Below, one piece after another: positions 61,173 through 64,000 of a stretch of DNA of 64,000 nt. The stretch covers positions 186,001-250,000 of the forward strand of contig NZ_JAMXMV010000013.1 in assembly GCF_024055715.1 (NCBI RefSeq), read 5' to 3'. The notes under the pieces are model-generated. The model saw only the letters and a list, made by a program, of their open reading frames with translations. It was not told the DNA's origin and did no database searches. How positions within the stretch are numbered: position 1 is the first letter of the stretch; every line of letters starts with the position of its first letter. The DNA comes from Actinoallomurus soli (GTDB lineage Bacteria > Actinomycetota > Actinomycetes > Streptosporangiales > Streptosporangiaceae). The position numbers and the translations under genes were made by a program.

Positions 61173-61892
61173 ATGCCGACCACGGGGGAACGCCCACGTC
61201 CCGACCTGCCCTGGACCGGGCGGCCCGGGCGCGCCGACCTCATCTGCTGGGCCGGGATCGCGCTGAGCGGCCTGTACGCCCTGGCGCTCATCCCGCTGCG
61301 CCCGGTGCTCATCGGCCGGAACCCGGTCCTGCTGGAGTTGCTCACCGGCAGCATGACCTCGATCGTCACCGCCGGGGCGTTCGCCCGCGTCGGCCAGGCG
61401 TCCCTGGTCCTGGCGATGGCCGCCGCCGTCCCCGGGATGATCGTGTTCGACCCGTTCTTCTGGTGGGCGGGCCGGCTGTGGGGACGCGGCATGCTCACGT
61501 TCGTGGCCGGGCGCGGCGGCCGGGGCGACCGGATGATCGCCCGCGCCGAGCGCCTCGGTCGCCGGCTCGGCTGGGTCGGCGTCCTCATCTCCTACTACCT
61601 GCCCGTCCCGGCGGCGCTGCTGTTCGTCATCGCGGGCTGGACGGGGATGCGCCTGGTGACGTTCGTGCTGCTCGACGCGGCCGCCGCGCTGCTGTGGATC
61701 GGCATGCTCATCGGCCTGGGCTACTTCCTGGGCCAGGACGCGGTCGACGTCGCCAAGACCATCTCCCACTACGGCACCTGGGCCTCGATCGCCCTGGTCG
61801 TCGGCGTCATGGTCGTCCGGAGCGTACGCGGCCGCCGCGCCGCCGCTTCCGCGCCGGCCGCCGAACCGGCGGACGTCACCGCGGACCGCTGA
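61173..61892 (+). CDS. DedA/VTT-like membrane protein
   Basis: A 239-aa membrane protein of the VTT (DedA/SNARE-associated) type: RNPVLLELLTGSMTSIVTAGAFARVG, then LVLAMAAAVPGMIVFDPFFWWAGRLWGRGM, RRLGWVGVLISYYLPVPAALLFVIAGWTGMRLVTFVLLDAAAALLWIGMLIGLGYFLG and a final helix. DedA-like proteins move lipids or act in envelope homeostasis; no function is specific here. ATG start. Confidence 0.75.
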   Translation: MPTTGERPRPDLPWTGRPGRADLICWAGIALSGLYALALIPLRPVLIGRNPVLLELLTGSMTSIVTAGAFARVGQASLVLAMAAAVPGMIVFDPFFWWAGRLWGRGMLTFVAGRGGRGDRMIARAERLGRRLGWVGVLISYYLPVPAALLFVIAGWTGMRLVTFVLLDAAAALLWIGMLIGLGYFLGQDAVDVAKTISHYGTWASIALVVGVMVVRSVRGRRAAASAPAAEPADVTADR

Positions 61893-61896
61893 CGTC

Positions 61897-62397
61897 TCAG
61901 TGCGGCGGGGGCGGCGGGGGCGGCGGGGGCGGCAGGGAGTCCAGGCCCGGCGCCGACTCTGGCCAGACCAGCAGGACGCGGCAGGGGGCGTGGTCGACGA
62001 CGAACCGCGTCGGCGGGGCCAGGCTGCGCGGCCCCAGCCGGTCGCGGGCGCCGTCGCGGGCGCAGATGAGCAGGTCGGCGTCTTCGGCGGCCCGTACGAC
62101 CTCGTGTTCGACGCGGCCGTGCCGGGCCTGGCTCGCCGCGTCCCGGCCGAGCCGTTCGGCGGCCGCCGCCAGCAGGTCGGCCGCGGCGGCCTGTGACAGC
62201 GCCTCGAGCCGGACACCGGGGTCGCGTCCGCGGCGGCCCCGCCCGAGCAGGCCGGTGTAGGCGTGGTGGGCGGCCGCGGCGACCGTGTCGTCCGTCACGT
62301 GCAGCAGCGTCAGGTCGGCCTCGGCGGGCACCAGGTCACGGGCGGCGTCGACGGCGGCCTCCCAGGTGCCCTCCGCGACCCAGATGATCACCTTCAC
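61897..62397 (-). CDS. Universal-stress-protein-like protein with poly-proline tail
   Basis: A 166-aa UspA-fold protein: MKVIIWVAEGTWEAAVDAARDLVPAEADLTLLHVTDD, and VVRAAEDADLLICARDGARDRLGPRSLAPPTRFVVDHAPCRVLLVWPE near the C-terminus, though the usual G-x2-G-x9-G-S/T ATP signature is degenerate. The last residues are ten consecutive Pro and His, encoded by a GGCGGG-rich tract. It probably acts with the ArsB-like transporter gene immediately upstream on the same strand. Confidence 0.75.
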   Translation of the reverse strand: MKVIIWVAEGTWEAAVDAARDLVPAEADLTLLHVTDDTVAAAAHHAYTGLLGRGRRGRDPGVRLEALSQAAAADLLAAAAERLGRDAASQARHGRVEHEVVRAAEDADLLICARDGARDRLGPRSLAPPTRFVVDHAPCRVLLVWPESAPGLDSLPPPPPPPPPPH

Positions 62398-62403
62398 GCC
62401 CGA

Positions 62404-63663
62404 TCAGCCTCCGATCGTCGTCAGCACTCCCCACAGTGCCACGGTCGCGGCCACCAGCGTGGCCGGAACGGTCACCAGGCCCAGCCGGGTGAACTCCCCC
62501 AGCCCCGGCTCGGCGTCGTGCTCGCGCAGGATCCGCCGCCACAGCAACGTGGCGAGGGAGCCCACGTAGGTCAGGTTCGGGCCCAGGTTCACGCCGATCA
62601 GCACCGCGAGCACCGGTCCCGGCCCCTGGGGCGCCACCAGCGGCAGCATCGCCAGCACGGCGGGCAGGTTGTTGATCAGGTTGGCCAGCAGCGCCGCCAG
62701 GGCCGCCACCGCCAGCAGCGCGAGCAGGCTTGATCCGTGCGGCAGCACACGGTCGGCCGCCCGGTCCAGGCCGTTCACGACCACCGCCTTGACGACCACG
62801 CCCAGCGCCAGCACGAACAGGCAGAACAGCGGACCGGCCGACACCACCACGCCGCGGACCGTGGTCCGCCGCCGCCGGAGCGCACGGGCCGCCAGCACCA
62901 GCGCACCGGCCAGCGCCGCCCATGCCGGGTTCACCTCCGCGAAGGAGGTCACCACGAACCCCGCCAGCGTCAGGGCCAGCACCACGACCGTGAACACCGG
63001 CACCCGCGGCCGCTCGACCGGCCGCTCCCGGCCCGGCACGACGGCCAGATCACCGCGGAAGAACCAGCGGAACACCGCGTACTCCACGGCGATGACCACC
63101 AGCCACGGTACCGCCATCAGCCCGGCGAACCGCGCGAACGACAGCCCGCTGGCCGCGAACGCCAGCAGGTTCGTCAGGTTCGAGACCGGCAGCAGCAGCG
63201 ACGCGGAATTGGCCAGATGGGTGCAGGCGTACACGTACGGGCGGGGCCGCACCCCGACCCGCGCGGCGGTCGCGAACACCACCGGCGTCAGCAGCACGAC
63301 CGTGGCGTCCAGGCTCAGTACCGCCGTGATCAGGGAGGCGACCGCGAACACCCCCGCCAGCAGCCGCACCGGCCGCCCATGGCAGACGCGGGCCACCAGG
63401 TCCCCGGCCGCCGTGAACAGCCCCTCGTCGTCGCACAGCTGCGCCAGCGCCAGCACCGCCGCCAGGAACCCGACCACCGGCAGCAACGTGCGCGTCTGCG
63501 CCCACGCCTGCGAGGGGGACACCGCGCCGGCGGCCATGAGCATCCCGGCCGCGGGCACGGCCGCCACGGCCTCCGGCAGCCCGCGCGGCCGGGCGACGGC
63601 GAACACCAGCACCGCCAGCAGCAGGAGGACCGCGAGGGTCTCGGCGACGACGGTGTGCAGCAC
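62404..63663 (-). CDS. ArsB-like anion/arsenite transporter
   Basis: A 419-aa membrane protein of the ArsB/NhaD (ion transporter) superfamily: [41 protein letters not shown] at the start, [46 protein letters not shown] (the S-N-x-T-N motif), and [17 protein letters not shown] ... [19 protein letters not shown] (second G-P-N/G-S motif). Arsenite, chloride-type or another anion could be the substrate; no ArsR-type or ArsC gene is beside it. GTG 63663 fits the usual length. Confidence 0.82.
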   Translation of the reverse strand: MLHTVVAETLAVLLLLAVLVFAVARPRGLPEAVAAVPAAGMLMAAGAVSPSQAWAQTRTLLPVVGFLAAVLALAQLCDDEGLFTAAGDLVARVCHGRPVRLLAGVFAVASLITAVLSLDATVVLLTPVVFATAARVGVRPRPYVYACTHLANSASLLLPVSNLTNLLAFAASGLSFARFAGLMAVPWLVVIAVEYAVFRWFFRGDLAVVPGRERPVERPRVPVFTVVVLALTLAGFVVTSFAEVNPAWAALAGALVLAARALRRRRTTVRGVVVSAGPLFCLFVLALGVVVKAVVVNGLDRAADRVLPHGSSLLALLAVAALAALLANLINNLPAVLAMLPLVAPQGPGPVLAVLIGVNLGPNLTYVGSLATLLWRRILREHDAEPGLGEFTRLGLVTVPATLVAATVALWGVLTTIGG

Positions 63664-63774
63664 GGCCTCCCGGGTGGCGAACGGTACGGCCCGTCCCGAT
63701 GCCGTCCCCGCGGACCACCAGCATCTCACCCCCCTGATCACCAGAAGGGCCCGCCCCGGGTACCGTTTCGCCCC

Positions 63775-64000
63775 GTGAGGACCTACCTGGAGGAGCTGTT
63801 CTCCCTCGACGGCCGTGTCGCGCTGGTCACCGGCGGCAGCTCCGGCATCGGGCGGGCCATCGCCGTCGCCCTGGGCCGCGCGGGCGCCCGGGTCGTCCTC
63901 CTCGCCCGCCACGAGCCCGGACTCCGCGACACCGCCGCCGAGCTTGAGTCCCACGGCCGCCCCGCCGCGTACGTCACGGCCGACCTCGCCGACCGTGCCC
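63775..64000 (+). CDS. SDR-family oxidoreductase, N-terminus (runs off window)
   Basis: GTG at 63775 begins a classical [78 protein letters not shown], with TGGSSGIG at residues 19-26. The window ends before the active site. TACCGT at 63761-63766 lies 8-9 nt before the GTG and may be a -10 of a leaderless promoter. Convergence or partner genes cannot be judged. Confidence 0.85.
   Translation, partial: MRTYLEELFSLDGRVALVTGGSSGIGRAIAVALGRAGARVVLLARHEPGLRDTAAELESHGRPAAYVTADLADRA

Noticed and set aside
61050-62216. N-terminal extension of the Ada-AlkA frame
   Set aside because: It overlaps the DedA-like and Usp genes and is low-complexity; MHEDVERCVRAVQSKD at 61049 is the natural family start.

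Overview
The window is about 70 % GC, with GTG and TTG starts alongside ATG. It encodes an AfsR/SARP-type regulator, an F420-type (LLM) oxidoreductase, an ECF42-type sigma factor, DUF3159/DUF3817 proteins and a very dense set of one-component regulators. This points to a filamentous actinomycete, perhaps of the Streptosporangiales (inference only). There is no rRNA, tRNA or core-metabolic operon. The window reads as an accessory chromosome region of short regulator-plus-enzyme modules mixed with decayed genes and transposon debris.

Layout. 1-13.4 kb: tail of a CGNR zinc-finger protein, truncated TetR, SDR/ArsR pair, GlxA-type AraC regulator and DJ-1 protein, a three-gene membrane operon (DUF3817/DUF3159), MarR/alpha-beta hydrolase pair, tyrosine recombinase, glyoxalase-fold and PPOX proteins, a UvrA-like drug-resistance ABC protein, NTF2-like/TetR operon. 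13.4-20.7 kb: decay zone with a TetR tail, a MerR/SDR pair with a textbook MerR operator, a CU044_5270-type relic, a small Tn3-like element, a broken MFS gene, and a Tn3-family remnant with 38-bp terminal repeats whose left repeat is split by an IS110-family insertion. 20.9-31.9 kb: erythromycin-esterase-like gene with a double-HTH MerR, a DHFR-like/DGPF/ECF42 operon, a zinc-ribbon coiled-coil protein, an alpha/beta hydrolase preceded by a 17-codon leader peptide, ABC-permease and M24 relics, a MarR/FAD-oxidoreductase pair, a truncated hydrolase and a methyltransferase. 31.9-45 kb: alcohol dehydrogenase, Tn3 transposase relic, PLP enzymes, SDR/XRE pair, epoxide hydrolase/TetR pair with two palindromic operators, NUDIX, broken secreted protein, LysE exporter, XRE regulator, truncated ADH, SDR/LysR pair. 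45-64 kb: RHH-ClpN protein, DUF4267, hemerythrin, SARP-AAA regulator, aldo/keto reductase, XRE/methionine-aminopeptidase pair, Lrp/hydrolase operon, LLM-deaminase and GNAT-PARG gene pairs, a deletion-fused SDR/XRE relic, Ogt and Ada-AlkA repair genes, a DedA-like membrane protein, a Usp protein, an ArsB-like transporter, and the start of an SDR.

How the genes work together. Most enzyme genes are transcribed divergently from their own regulator, and several shared promoters carry clear operators (MerR 14353-14376, MarR 29402-29447, TetR 39279-39322, XRE 35389-35415 and 53166-53175, SARP direct repeats 48200-48228). Products likely to act on xenobiotics or antibiotics recur: UvrA-like ABC protein, Ere-like esterase, attenuator-controlled hydrolase, epoxide hydrolase, SDRs, PPOX and LysE. 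The most interesting signals are the leader-peptide/hydrolase module at 26.9-27.8 kb and the IS110 insertion inside a Tn3 terminal repeat, whose non-coding left end repeats 12 bp of its target.
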